64,000 nucleotides of DNA from Maea johnstoni (lineage: Eukaryota > Annelida > Polychaeta > Spionida > Magelonidae): the NCBI GenBank assembly GCA_963942565.1, contig OZ012695.1:11395570-11459569 (forward strand). Direction: 5' to 3'. The notes under the pieces were generated by a model. It saw only the letters and a program-made list of their open reading frames with translations, had not been told where the DNA came from and did not search any database. Made by a program: the position numbers and the translations under genes. How positions within the stretch are numbered: the first letter of the stretch is position 1; the number at the start of each line of letters is the position of its first letter. Shown piece after piece: positions 1-42,144 of this stretch.

Positions 1-71
1 CCAACGACTTTAATGAGGTTAAGTGGATGAGCATTGAAAACAGAATGAAATATCTGGCCGCAAGCCATGTA

Positions 72-567
72 CCGTAATTTCGCGTGTATAAGACGCACTT
101 TTTTACACTAAATTTTACACTCAAATAGGGGATGCGTCTTATAAACAAAGCTAGAAATCTAGGGTGTTTACATCGAGTTACCAGGCCACTCGAAAATCGC
201 CAATTACAATTATAATGCGGCCAAGACAATGCCCATTGATGTTTGCCTCGTCATTGATGAATTGTAATTACCGAACCACCTTCCGCTAGAATTTACTGAG
301 TACAATCCTGTGACATGCCTAGGACAATGGGTAGTGAGTACCGACACAGGGTGATACGCGTTGATGTCACGGTGATGTCACATTTCACTCATCTCAATAT
401 GCGTTTTACTTGGTTTCTAGCGTTATTCATGAGGAGTTGATATCCTACAATAATTCCCAAAAGGGGGTGCGCACTATACACAAAGCTAAGGTCTATACAT
501 AATTTTAAAGGCCTGGACAAGGGGTGCGTCTTATATACGGGTGCGTCTTATACACGCGAAATTACGG
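72..567. mobile_element. pogo/mariner-like MITE, copy 1
   Basis: 496-bp element with inverted ends starting CCGTAATTTCGCGTGTATAA and closing with the reverse complement, flanked by TA on both sides. Inner direct and inverted copies of a GTGCGTCTTATA motif lie near both ends. No coding capacity seen. TA duplication and end structure suggest the Tc1/mariner (pogo) group. A second copy lies at 38962-39493. Confidence 0.75.
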
Positions 568-569
568 TA

Positions 570-2090
570 TCTAACTGCATTGATGAACAGGCTCCAGAGT
601 ACCTTCAGGTTTTTGAAGGAGCAAATGAATCCCACCACTATAACACCAGACACAGTGTTAATGCTTTGATTTTACCAAAGGTTGGTTCATATGGTATAAA
701 GTCCTTCCACTACATAGGTGCAGCGTCCGACATACAAGGTAGCCCGACTAGTCTGGGCTAGTAAAACCCAGAAAAGTTGTGGTCGGGCTACGAATTTTCA
801 TTTCCTGAAACCCGACCAGACTAGTGGACTTACCGTTGTCCACTTAATGAATTCTGGGTGATTTTCACCCAGGAGAACGAAGTCAAGTGACCGCTAACAC
901 CGCACAATCGTCATCGGTGTTTTGCGGTCCGCCATGTTGGGTAACTTCGTTTAATCAAGAAGTTATCCAACATGTTTGGCGATATAACTTGAGAATAGCT
1001 GTTGACACCGGCTCGCAGCTTACCGGTCGCCGATTAATTGAGCTCTTCCGGTTTTATTTACGTTTCGATATTCCTTTATTCCTGACATCCTAAGCCAATA
1101 AAGTTGATATTTACATCAAATGGATGTCAGGGAAGAGGAATATCTACTTTATTTTTCAAAATGAATTGATTTTTTGTGAGAAATGATCATTTTAAAACAA
1201 GTGCAAAGCAAATTTCTTCGCACTTTTTCAAGCCGCCATTTTGAAAAATCGACATTTCGGCCTTTTTGCGGTCTCCTCGCCACACTTTACACAATCGAAA
1301 TAAATACTTGTCGTTGTTGGATTTAAATAAATCTCACATTTTCAAAAAGACGAGAAAGAGATCTATTTATTGATATCAATTTGAAAATAATTTATCAGGC
1401 CGTTTATTGGAGAGAGATTTGACAGTAAATAGGTGCAATATCTACGGCCAATTGATTGTGAAATCGAATTCACCGTAAACAGTGCCTGACAACGTGTGGA
1501 CCATCATGTTTGAAGCCTTCGAAGAAGGCTATAACTGATGGTACACCACAGAATAAAGACAGCATATGGTGGATAACAAGGTAGGGAATCATCACATGTT
1601 TTTATTAATGTTTATATTCCATATCTTTACTATTATGCAAATTTTATCTCTGAGTTGTTGCGCCAGAAACTTCGCAAATTTGGAGTCACCAAAATGGCGG
1701 CCACAAATCAACACTTTCGTTTTGTGTTCAAATGTTGATTTGTGGTTCAAAACATTGAAATTTCCAAATGAAAATAACATGAGTCGATTAAGCAGATTTA
1801 AATTGTATTGAATATCTATGTTTTGAATTTCAGATTTTCGATTTTCCTTTGTTTATAGCCATAAAACATTGAGAGAATTGAGATTTTATAAAACCTTTTG
1901 ATGCCCTCCCAGAATTCGTTCCTTACATAACTTTCTTGCATTCCCTTTACTTAAGGAGGGCTTATGACAAAATAAAACAAATAAACAAATAATAATCATC
2001 ATTTTATTTATTGTTTTTTTGCTGAGGATTCTGAATATGCCATTTTCATAGGAAAATAGTCATGCAGAATTTGAGAAATCTCAGACTAAA
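570..2090. other. Upstream non-coding stretch, no gene recognised
   Basis: Mostly AT-rich. A roughly 115-base imperfect hairpin (about 728-845) with arms containing GACTAGTCTGG may be a small degraded MITE. A short hairpin at 1699-1746 (CCACAAATCAACA and its complement) follows a motif AAAATGGCGG at 1691. No convincing coding region. Confidence 0.4.
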
Positions 2091-2096
2091 GTGGGG

Positions 2097-2240
2097 CTAA
2101 TGGGGCAATTCTCCCACTGCCTTCCCTTTCTTCATTTCTTTCAACGCTACCCTTACTTCCTCTTTTTCAATGGCCTCCCCCAGGCCCCCTCCTCCCTCCT
2201 CTTCTTTATCTTCCCCATTTTCATCTACCCTTTCCTCATC
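2097..2240 (-). pseudogene. Scrap of non-LTR retrotransposon (RTE-like linker to RT)
   Basis: The - strand encodes IEKEEVRVALKEMKKGKAVG, the block that in RTE and related LINEs joins the endonuclease to the start of reverse transcriptase (usually continuing PDGIPVE). Here it breaks off straight after the glycine. Nothing else of the LINE is visible on either side, so this is a short dead fragment of about 140 bases. Confidence 0.45.
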
Positions 2241-2599
2241 TACCTCATGGGCCGCATACAAGGCTTTCCAAGGCTGGAGGTAAGGAGAGTAGGTTTGAGG
2301 AATGGGGGTTAGGTTGATTGGTTGATGTTGAGTGTAATCAGGGAGAGTGGTTGGTTTGGTTGGCTTCAAAGATATTGGAATGGATGGGTTATAGTATAGT
2401 ATAATATAGTATAAGCATTGATTATTTTTATTATCAAACATAAACAAAATAAAACCAACTATCTTAGGTTGTCTCTTTTTGGAGTACATGGGCGGCTCTG
2501 AAAAGAGCCGTTGGGTTTGTAGAGCCATTTGGGATGATTATGCTGGATACTGTTGAGAGATATGTAGAAGTATGTTGTCAAACATGTCTTCTTTACCAA

Positions 2600-3018
2600 A
2601 ACCTATCTTCCCACATAAACTGGCCAAGATAGGATGTTAACATGTGTGCCTGCGTGCCATTCATGTTCTTAAAGTAGCGCTTTTTCCTACCCCAATATGA
2701 TTCTATGGCCTGTGTATGTACACCAGTTTCAGGGTCAACAAAGTATTTACTGTGGTTGACACTAGCTTAGGTGTAATTTTGATTATTTGCAAGTTGAGCA
2801 TATGCTCTCCATTGGTCTGAATAGATAATTGATCCAGGATTTACATGCCTCTCAATTATTGGAATGAGAGTAGCAGCATCTCTGCGATCAACTATTTCCA
2901 TATATCCGCGGACGGGTTTGAAGCTGGTATCAACCATACCAAACACCCAAACCTCTTTCTGAGGAGCCCGACCACGGTGGTACTTGGATTTATGCCTGAA
3001 GAGTGATTCATTTTTCAT
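2600..3018 (-). pseudogene. Merlin / ISXO2-like DDE transposase remnant
   Basis: The - strand encodes, in order, NESLFRHKSKYHRGR, EVWVFGMVDTSFKPVRGYME, VDRRDAATLIPIIERHVNPG, IIYSDQWRAYAQL, an in-frame stop, then VNHSKYFVDPETGVHTQAIE and SYWGRKKRYFKNMNGTQAHM. This is the ISXO2-like transposase domain shared by bacterial IS1595 and eukaryotic Merlin. The second acidic residue (SDQWRAY) and the later glutamate (IESYW) are kept. The first acidic site, normally in a DES or DET context, reads NES. The N-terminal part is gone and one stop interrupts the reading frame near 2768, so it is inactive. No terminal repeats were identified. Confidence 0.85.
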
Positions 3019-3019
3019 T

Positions 3020-3600
3020 TCTTATATATCTTTTGATGTTATTACTTTTATACCCTGCTTTGAAAATGTTTTGCTTTGAAGACAAAGTTTATGTCAAACA
3101 TATTGTGAACTATGAGTACCACTCATGTGATTACCTTTTCGGCCAAGGGCTCACATTCAAAACTATTTTTGTCTTTACCTTCAATGACCATTATATGTAA
3201 ACATGTTTATATTACTTTCCATTTGAGAGCCACAAATACCCAAAACTAAATTTCTCAAATCTTCTCTATCTCTTAAATCTATTACCTAGATATATATTTT
3301 CCCCCTGTTATGCCATTTTTTATCCATACTTATAATTTCAAAAACATCATTCTCAAAACTTATTCTCAAATCCTGTTCTTTTTCTTCCAAAATCTACCAT
3401 TTATTATTCATTTATTTCCTTCCTTCCTTCCTAAATCTATCATCTAGATATGTATTTTTCCTAAATCTATCATCCATTTTCTTTCATCGGTTATTCCATT
3501 TTCTTTCATCTATTGAGAACTGCTATGTGCATGAGCACTAATCAGGGATTATGTGAAACCTGCCCTGACAACTCCTAATTGCAAGCAAGTAAAGTGGCAT
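3020..3600. other. AT-rich intergenic stretch
   Basis: Low-complexity C/T- and A/T-rich sequence with short repeats of a CTAAATCTATCATC motif around 3430-3475. No gene or mobile element recognised. Confidence 0.4.
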
Positions 3601-3617
3601 GTGTCAGATGTCTTTGT

Positions 3618-4065
3618 CTATAGTCTGTCTGACTCAAGTTTGGCAATCACTTTTCCCACTTTTTTGTGACAAAACGTTCGAGTTTGCTATCCAAACTTGG
3701 CAAACCTCTTTGGAGCACTACTCCGTGTATGTACAAATATACTTTTTGTCTCAGCTCCGTAAAATGTTGATTTTGCTCATTAGTTCCTATTGTAAAATGT
3801 GCACATTGCCGACACTACGATCTCGCGTGTTTGACTGTTGCAAACAAAACAAACACGCGAGATCGTATTGTTGGCAATGGACACATTTTACAATGGGACC
3901 TAATGAGAAAAATCAACATTTAGCGGAGTTGAGACAAAAAATATGTTTACACATACACGGAGTAGTGCTCCTAACATGTTTGCCAAGTTTGGATGGAAAA
4001 CTCGAACGTTTTGTCACAAAAAAGTGGGAAAAGTGATTGCCAAACTTGAGTCAGACAGACTATAG
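3618..4065. mobile_element. Near-perfect palindromic MITE (foldback)
   Basis: Two arms of about 220 bases are reverse complements of each other: the left begins CTATAGTCTGTCTGACTC and the right ends with its complement. The centre lies near 3840, where CACGCGAGATCGTA and its complement face each other across a short loop. Ends sit in TATA, consistent with a TA target duplication and a mariner-like origin. Long open frames on both strands here are by-products of the palindrome. Confidence 0.8.
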
Positions 4066-4379
4066 TATGGATAGGGGGTGCCATTCTATTACATGTCCCC
4101 CCTTTCTTTCCTTGTCTCTGTTTTCCGTAGACCCTCCAGAAACGTTTCACCTCCCTCCTGTTCCCTTTTTTCACCCACACTGCTAGTGTTATGGTCATAT
4201 TATTGGTCTGTGGCGACCAATCCATGTTCTATTCATCTTAGGTCTGAGTACTTAAAGAGAGCAAAGATGACACTTCACGTAATCTTCAAGACTTTGTTCC
4301 TACCTGATAGACCGATAGCGAAGAACCCTTTGTCTCGTATCGCCGTGTTAGCACATTCAATTACAAACGCACACAGGCG

Positions 4380-4652
4380 CTCAGAAACTGCGGCTTCGGA
4401 GTCGCGAACGTCAAGTATGGGCGCAGCCATTTTTGTCTCGCAGAGAGCGTGAGTATCGAGCTAACGTTGCTAAAAATATTAACTTCGTTAGAAGATTATA
4501 TCATCTGTTCAATAATTTGTTGCAACCTCATATATATCATGGTACATGTACCTATATTATCATGATTATTGTAAGGGCAGTCAGAAATTAAGATTATTTT
4601 ACCAAAACATGATGAAATCTCCCATGATTCATAGCGGCGTGAAGAAGAAGTC
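4380..4652 (+). promoter_or_regulatory. Presumed CDC73 promoter / 5' UTR region
   Basis: Immediately upstream of the CDC73 start and richer in CpG than its surroundings up to about 4470. It includes GCAGCCATTTTTG at about 4424, whose complement AAAATGGCTGC resembles a YY1-type site. No TATA box at a convincing distance. The assignment rests mainly on position. Confidence 0.35.
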
Positions 4653-34639
<29,987 letters not shown>

Positions 34640-35039
34640 AGTAACAACCTGGAAATTAGGCGACCTGATTCTCAGAAATGGAGAACTTGACCAAAACAAT
34701 CTTAAGATGAGAGGGGAAAATACCTCTCAGGTATTATCAAAAACTCACCACAGTGATGGGTGTAAACAGAAGGACTGGGAGACCTGATTGGCAGAGTTAG
34801 AGAACTTTATGAGAAGTCTCTGGAGATATCCGGCTGCTTCCTCCCCTTCGGTCACAACTGTCACCTCCAGCCAGCCAGAGTCCACAAGTACACATGCTAG
34901 GATCAGAGAAGCTGCCTATTTCAATACATCATTTACATCGTCTTTCCTCAAGATGTATGCAGTATCCCATCCTTTTAGTAACTGACTGCTGGTATCACCA
35001 ACTCAAGTGAACGCAAAGCGTGCTGCCTCCATATTCTAT

Positions 35040-36205
35040 GTACACCACTCGGCACTGCTAGTATCACCCTATTGTATGAACACAAAGCCTGTTGCCACCT
35101 TCATGTGCTATGTACAGCTCTGGGCACTGCTAGTATCACCAACTTGTATGAACACAAAGCCTGTTGCCACCTTCATGTGCTATGTACAGCACTGGGCACT
35201 GCTAGTATCACCCACTTGTATGAACACAAAGCCTGTTGCCACCTTCATGTGCTATGTACAGCACTGGGCACTGCTAGTATCACCAACTTGTATGAACACA
35301 AAGCCTGTTGCCACCTTCATGTGCTATGTACAGCACTGGGCACTGCTAGTATCACCCACTTGTATGAACACAAAGCCTGTTGCCACCTTCATGTGCTATG
35401 TACAGCACTGGGCACTGCTAGTATCACCAACTTGTATGAACACAAAGCCTGTTGCCACCTTCATGTGCTATGTACAGCACTGGGCACTGCTAGTATCACC
35501 AACTTGTATGAACACAAAGCCTGTTGCCACCTTCATGTGCTATGTACAGCACTGGGCACTGCTAGTATCACCCACTTGTATGAACACAAAGCCTGTTGCC
35601 ACCTTCATGTGCTATGTGCAGCACTGGGCACTGCTAGTATCATCAACTTGTATGAACACAAAGCCTGTTGCCACCTTCATGTGCTATGTGCAGCACTGGG
35701 CACTGCTAGTATCACCCACTTGTATGAACACAAAGCCTGTTGCCACCTTCATGTGCTATGTGCAGCACTGGGCACTGCTAGTATCACCAACTTGTATGAA
35801 CACAAAGCCTGTTGCCACCTTCATGTGCTATGTACAGCACTGGGCACTGCTAGTATCATCAACTTGTATGAACACAAAGCCTGTTGCCACCTTCATGTGC
35901 TATGTGCAGCACTGGGCACTGCTAGTATCACCCACTTGTATGAACACAAAGCCTGTTGCCACCTTCATGTGCTATGTACAGCACTGGGCACTGCTAGTAT
36001 CACCAACTTGTATGAACACAAAGCCTGTTGCCACCTTCATGTGCCATGTACAGCACTGGGCACTGCTAGTATCACCAACTTGTATGAACACAAAGCCTGT
36101 TGCCACCTTCATGTGCCATGTACAGCACTGGGCACTGCTAGTATCACCAACTTGTATGAACACAAAGCCTGTTGCCACCTTCATGTGCTATGTACAGCAC
36201 TCAGC
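35040..36205. repeat. 72-bp minisatellite, about 16 copies
   Basis: Unit CACTGGGCACTGCTAGTATC... GCTATGTACAG, 72 bases, starting about 400 bases after the CDC73 stop. Few variants (CCCAC/CCAAC, TGTACAG/TGTGCAG, TGCTATG/TGCCATG), some alternating between units. Since 72 is a multiple of 3, long open frames run through it on both strands. I treat these as artefacts. Confidence 0.96.
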
Positions 36206-36224
36206 TCTATTACAGGAAAGTCTA

Positions 36225-36424
36225 ATCAGATATCAGCAACACTCAAGCCATACGGCTCGTTGTCCCAACCAGGGTTTAGAAACCAACTATTTTTGGGTGT
36301 CTTATTTTTCAAGGGAGATCCAATGTAATCAGATGACATTCTTAGGCATGTATTAACTTTTCAAGAAATGGCATAATATCCTCATGCAATGTCATGGATA
36401 TTACTATTGAAGGTGAAATGTGCA
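36225..36424. mobile_element. hAT-type fragment between two minisatellites
   Basis: CCAGGGTTTAGAAACCAACT near 36270 and GGCATAATATCCTCATGCAA with TGTCATGGATATTA near 36370 match the MITE at 8465-8781 (GGCATGATATCCTTATACAA, TGTCATTGGAATAATA). One end is lost at the border of the 63-bp array. Confidence 0.65.
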
Positions 36425-37372
36425 ATGAGAATGAGATACCACAGGGAGCTATATTGTGGTGTTCCAGTGTTAATACCATACAGCACAATAAGAATGAGAT
36501 ACCACAGGGAGCTATATTGTGCTGTTCCAGTGTTAATACCGTACAGCACAATAAGAATGAGATACCACAGGGAGCTCTATTGTGGTGTTCCAGTGTTAAT
36601 ACTGTACAGCACAATAAGAATGAGATACCACAGGGAGCTATATTGTGGTGTTCCAGTGTTAATACTGTACAGCACAATAAGAATGAGATACCACAGGGAG
36701 CTATATTGTGGTGTTCCAGTGTTAATACTGTACAGCACAATAAGAATGAGATACCACAGGGAGCTATATTGTGGTGTTCCAGTGTTAATACTGTACAGCA
36801 CAATAAGAATGAGATACCACAGGGAGCTATATTGTGGTGTTCCAGTGTTAATACCGTACAGCATTATAAGAATGAGATACCACAGGGAGCTATATTGTGG
36901 TGTTCCAGTGTTAAAACCGTACAGCACAATAAGAATGAGATACCACAGGGAGCTATATTGTGGTGTACCAGTGTTAAAACCGTACAGCACAATAAGAATG
37001 AGATACCACAGGGAGCTATATTGTGGTGTTCCAGTGTTAATACTGTACAGCACAATAAGAATGAGATACCACAGGGAGCTATATTGTGGTGTACCAGTGT
37101 TAAAACTGTACGGTACAATAAGAATGAGATACCACAGGGAGCTATATTGTGGTGTACCAGTGTTAAAACTGTACAGCACAATAAGAATGAGATACCACAG
37201 GGAGCTATATTGTGGTGTACCAGTGTTAAAACTGTACAGCACAATAAGAATGAGATACCACAGGGAGCTATATTGTGGTGTACCAGTGTTAAAACTGTAC
37301 GGTACAATAAGAATGAGATACCAGAAGACACTATATTGTTGTGTGCCAGTGTTAATACTGTACAGCACCATG
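36425..37372. repeat. 63-bp minisatellite, about 15 copies
   Basis: Unit AAGAATGAGATACCACAGGG... GTACAGCACAAT, 63 bases, about 15 copies with small changes (GTGTTCCAG/GTGTACCAG, TTAATAC/TTAAAAC). 63 is also a multiple of 3, so open frames of over 300 codons appear by default. Confidence 0.96.
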
Positions 37373-37374
37373 TA

Positions 37375-38961
37375 GAACAATCAGGATATTGACATCACTG
37401 TTGATTATGTCATCTTGGAAATAGAGATAGGTAATTTGTAAACAGCAACAAATTGTTGACCAGTCAAACAAATTCACAACTCCATGTCATGTGACTTATT
37501 CTAGCCAATCACCTTCCTGGAGAAAGACTACTAGAAACAACAATGCACACTGCAAACAATGGACAACTGCTGGAGGTTAGAAGTTTAATATGTAAACAAT
37601 ATGGCCTAGTAACTCTCCTTTCCTGATAATAGTGGGGCCAAAGGGCCAGGCTACTCTGTTTTCAAGGGATGGAGAGTTATGAGGCCAATATCCAACTTAA
37701 AATCCTCTCTCCCCCTCATGCAAGTGGGTTGGTCCATTGAATTAGATGACCAACCATTCTTAGTTGTTTTTCTCACTCAGACCTTCCTCGCACTTGAGAA
37801 GTATTTTTATGAATGTGATTATAAATGTATTCAGGAGAGTTATATCTCCTGGTATGTTTTGATTTGCTCTACAGTGTGTCAACTTTGTAGAAGGCAAACC
37901 AGGAGATGTGAGACATGATGGCAAAGTGATTCACAGGTCTTTTTCTCACATATTATAGAATAGTGTAGGTCTGTAGGAGCAAAAATGGGGGTGGCAGCAG
38001 GGTTTTGTCATGGATTTAAACCCAAATGAATACTTTATTTGTAACAGAAATAGAAGACCAGCACTTTAATCACTTTCTTTTTTGTGAACTCGGTTTCTGA
38101 ATCCAGCCCACTTGTCTTGTCAGTTCATTTTGTGGATTAGCACGTCTGTCTAGAATCTTATTTCTGCCTGTTGGGATTAACTAGAGGGAATTATAGTGAT
38201 TCAACCACATTTGGAAAATGTAACTACTTTGATGAAATTTAACCCCAATCCTATCCTCTTCTTTGGGGCCTGCAATTACTGACCAATAGACCTGCTGTCT
38301 CTTTCACTTAGGGAAATGATGGGCCCGCAGTAATCTTAGGGTGTCTTCATGGGCCTGCCCTTATGGCCATGTTGCCCGCTGACTGCTAGCTGTCCCTCAC
38401 CACTGCCTGGGTTGGATGTTGCCAATGACATGGGGCTATGCAGTGGTTTTCGTTGGGTACTCTGTTTTTTTAAACCACTTACAACTGGCTAGTCGCGACT
38501 AAGCCGCGATATGGCAAAAAAGTGACAAAAATGAAATTCAAAAGCTGTCGTCATGAAATCCAATAACAAATATCTTTGTCAGAGGAGAGAAAATCAGTAT
38601 TATATCGATTAAATGATAAGGTTGAAATTTGAAAGATATAATTTTTTTCTTTGATGTGGCAGACACATTTAACTTGAGGATGTCAGGTTGATTTTAAAGG
38701 AGCTGTAATGAGGAAGCCAGCCTGTTCTGCACTGTGGTCCCAAATTGATGATGCAATATTACAGTTACTTGAGTCTTGGTTTCTCTCATAGCCAAAGCTT
38801 TCCTTCCCTGTGGAGCGCTTCACATGGTATTGGAACCCATAGTACTTTCCTTTAAGGAAACAACCCTTCTTACTCACAAAAATCATAATTCACCAAAAAA
38901 TATTTAGTTCCTTGATAGTTCTTTTTCTGTCCTTAAAGTGTTTGAGAGGGCTTTATGGTTA
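37375..38961. other. Intergenic stretch, nothing recognised
   Basis: Unique-looking AT-rich DNA. 38330-38470 shares words with 19060-19130 and may be an old SINE-like repeat. No gene supported. Confidence 0.4.
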
Positions 38962-39493
38962 CCGTATTTTTCGCGCGTATAAGACGCACCCGTATATAAG
39001 ACGCAGCCCTTGTTCGGGCCATTAAAAAGACGTATGGACCTTAGCTTTGTGTATAGTACGCACCCCTCTTTCGGCCCATGTCTCTAGCTATTTTCAAATT
39101 ACAAATGAATGGAATGGAGGTCATCTTACTAACTAGCATTGTATTCGGACAATCATTACGTTGATTGTAATAAGGGCTTGGACATTCATGCAGTGTATTG
39201 TAATTATTATGCTTAAAATAGAACCGGCTGGACAGGTCCGATATAACAAACAACAGTTGAACAGTCAGAGACGTGCTAAACATGTTAGAAACACAATAGA
39301 AATGAAATCATACCCGAGCCTCAATTCTGATACGGGTTGCAGTAATGGCTGGTCATCAATTTGTGATCTCTTTGTGGCCTGGGCACTCGATGTAAGAGAC
39401 CTCTTATTTCTACACTCGTATATTGGACTCACCCCCTTTTCATACCCCTGCGTCCTATGTAAAAAAGTGTGTCCTATACGCGCGAAAATACGG
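38962..39493. mobile_element. pogo/mariner-like MITE, copy 2
   Basis: 532 bp with ends CCGTATTTTTCGCGCGTATA and TATACGCGCGAAAATACGG, flanked by TA. The inner CACCCGTATATAAGACGCA and TTAGCTTTGTGTATA words match copy 1 (72-567), so the two belong to one family of about 500-bp elements. Confidence 0.78.
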
Positions 39494-39499
39494 TATTCT

Positions 39500-40200
39500 C
39501 CTAGAATATTGAGATTTGATGTATTGATTTAAGGCTGAATTGCTAAATGGCACAGCACCTATACCGCAATTTGCTAAGTACAAAGCAAGGATGTGACTCT
39601 TGCTACTGCTGAATGTAAGCAAGGCAACAAATAGATCAAATGATAATGATTGGCTCAAAAGAAATATTTTAACAGCTATTTAGTTTGATCACTGGAGTGA
39701 ATGATCAATGGCTTAATAATGTACATTGCCATCATGAAAGTCACAATGCTGTAAATGAGCATGGTTATGGCAAGAAATGTGCAAATTTGTGCCAGCAGTC
39801 ACACCGCAGTAACTGCTGATGGTTATGGTGAGAATCGTGTACATTTGTGCACGGGTTTAAGTTAACTTGACCTTACACTCCATTTGATACTGTGTTGCAG
39901 TGTCTTCATTGCTTATTCTCTTTCCACTTTAGTAGCAGCAGTAATATTGCTCTATATGAGACTGATAAGGATGTACAGATTGCGAGATAACGATTTGTGA
40001 TCTTGCAATAAAACTATAAATATCTTTCTAAATACTGTCTTTGTTTTCCCTACTCTTATTGTTGTGTTATTTGTGGGATGTTTTTTCCTTCTAATGTTAA
40101 TTAATTTGGAAAACCCATCAGCTCTGTGGCCCTCCTCCGAATATAAGGAGAAGCATAGCATGTCCCATTTTTAGAGGTTGACCATTGGTCAACCTTTATT
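39500..40200. other. Intergenic stretch, nothing recognised
   Basis: AT-rich. An AATAAA lies at 40007 but cannot be tied to CDC73, whose stop is 5.4 kb upstream. Confidence 0.4.
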
Positions 40201-40229
40201 GTTATCGTATTGGTCGTCTTATCTTTTTC

Positions 40230-41975
40230 AGTGCTTGTTTTTGGGTTTTCATGAATTTCCCTATGTTGTCTTATAGGCAATTTTGTGACTTTCTAGCCAC
40301 ATGATCTGGTGAATGGGAAGTGGTATTTTTGTTTCGTTTTTTGTTTCTGTTTGTATTTTTTTGTAGTTTTGAATGTTCTTTTTTGTTTTGGGTTGGGTTG
40401 CTTAGTTTATGTTTTATGGGATATTGTATATGCATTCTTTATTTTCTATACGTTCCTGGTTCCTGGCTCTACACTGCTGACTGTGACACAGGAGATCCAG
40501 GTTCAAATCCTGGCCTCGAACATTTTTTTTCACAACTTTTTAGAGATTCTATTAATATAGTTTAGGCCCTTTTGGTCGTCCAGCATCAGGGGGGAGGCTT
40601 TCTCCATTTTTCGTATGTCGTCCAGCATAGGTTTTCGTGCTTGTTTATTGCGGTAAACTTCGTCATGGTTTTTTTTTGTTTTGTTTTGTTTTTTCGGGAT
40701 TGTGTTTGTATGATGGTGTATATTGGACTTCTTGGGGGTTTGCTGGGATATTTCATTTAGTTTGTGAGATATTTTGGGGTGTTTGTGTTATTGTTTTTTT
40801 CTTTACGCTCTCAGTAGTCGATCTTCTTGTGCTCACTGTTATTGTGGTTTCCATGGCGCTGTTGCGTTTTTGGTGGTGTGCTTATGCGTTGAATAATTTA
40901 TTGTGCGTAATTATTCATTCATGATGTAGTGGTTTTTGAAGCGCATGCGCGTTATGGTCGATTACGTAGTTATAATTTAGTAGTGCGGCTCGTCGTATGT
41001 TGTCGTTGATTTAGCGAATTATTGTGTATTGTTATCTCCATTTTGGTGGTAGTCTTATGTCATTGTTTGTCTGTGGTTTTGGTGGGATTCGGTTGATTGT
41101 GTAGTGTCTGATTTTCTTTGTTTTCAGTCGTATTTTTTGGCGTAGTGTTTTTACTTCCGCGGTAATGAGGTCTTATTAAATATTCATGAAATGTTGTGTG
41201 GTTTACGCATGCGCTATATGGTTGCCGGCGAGCGTAGGTATTGAGTATTTATTTTGTTTATTTTTTGTTTGATTTCGTTTTTTGTTAATATAACTATTTT
41301 ATGGTGTGTGTGTTAGTGTTTTGGGATGGCGTAGTGTGGTATCTTGTTTGATTTAGGTGTCATCGTAGTTTTTGCCGATCTGCGTAGTAATTTGCCGCTG
41401 TGACGTAGTTGTTTGAAGGGGAATCCTGTGTTGTGTCACGTGGTTTATCGGGGTATCCCTTACCATTATGTGTATGGTGTAGTGTGGTTTCGTTTGTTTG
41501 GGTGTCATCGTAGTTATTGATTATAAGCTAGGTAATTTGCCGCTGTGTCGTATTTGTTTGATGGGGAATCCAGTGTTATATATCTTTGTTAATCGGGGAT
41601 TGGGTGTCATCTAAGTTAATGCAGATAAGCGTAGTAATCTGTCGCTGTGTCGTAGTTGTTTGAAGGGGAATTCCGTGTTGTGTCTCGTAGTTTAACGGGG
41701 TTTCCATTATTAATATGTGTATGATCGGTATTTTGTTTTGTTGTAGGGGGTGGGGTTATGATCGTCTTGGGTAGGTGGGGGGAATATATGTTGGTTAGTG
41801 TGTTGTATCCTTTTTTATTTGGGTTATTTTTCCTTGTTTTTATGGTAAGTATGTTACATATGAAATGAGATATTTCGTTGTATTCATGGTAAGTATGTTA
41901 TAAGAAATATATAGGGGGGTGGGGGGAATATATGTTGGTTGGTGTGTGGTATCCTTTTTTATTTGACTCTAACGC
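40230..41975. repeat. G/T-rich repeat region with degenerate tandem units
   Basis: The + strand is very rich in T and G. Three degenerate units begin near 41358, 41502 and 41607 (GGTGTCATCGTAGTT... GCCGCTGTGTCGTA... TTTGA.GGGGAAT). A second pair around 41765-41840 and 41915-41960 repeats GGGGGGAATATATGTTGGTT. 40700-40880 matches 23220-23400. Lies upstream of endonuclease copy E, as similar segments do for copies A, C and F. Confidence 0.65.
40468..40528 (+). repeat. tRNA-like remnant (B-box and T run)
   Basis: GCTCTACACTGCTGACTGTG, then GGAGATCCAGGTTCAAATCC with a closing TGG, then a T run. This looks like the 3' half of a tRNA or tRNA-derived SINE. The A-box half is not convincing. Confidence 0.4.
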
Positions 41976-42144
41976 CGAAGTTGTTTAGTTATTACAATGC
42001 GATATCTGTGTGGAAGGTGAGTTACGCTCGTCCGTTTGTCCGTTAGTTTCTCTGTCAGTAAAAACGGGGCGCCATTGTAAGTCACCTTCTCATGCGTCAC
42101 ATGTGCAGGTTTAACTCTCTAACGCATTTTTTTTAACCCTTTAA

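Noticed and set aside
3599-4225. 145- and 84-codon frames on opposite strands
   Set aside because: Produced by the palindromic MITE, whose arms encode the same words in both directions.
35007-37392. Open frames of 328-449 codons on both strands
   Set aside because: They follow the 72-bp and 63-bp tandem repeats, whose periods are multiples of three. Overlapping frames on both strands are equally open and none resembles a protein.
40007-40012. AATAAA as CDC73 poly(A) signal
   Set aside because: 5.4 kb past the stop, beyond two minisatellites and a MITE. No evidence links it to the gene.
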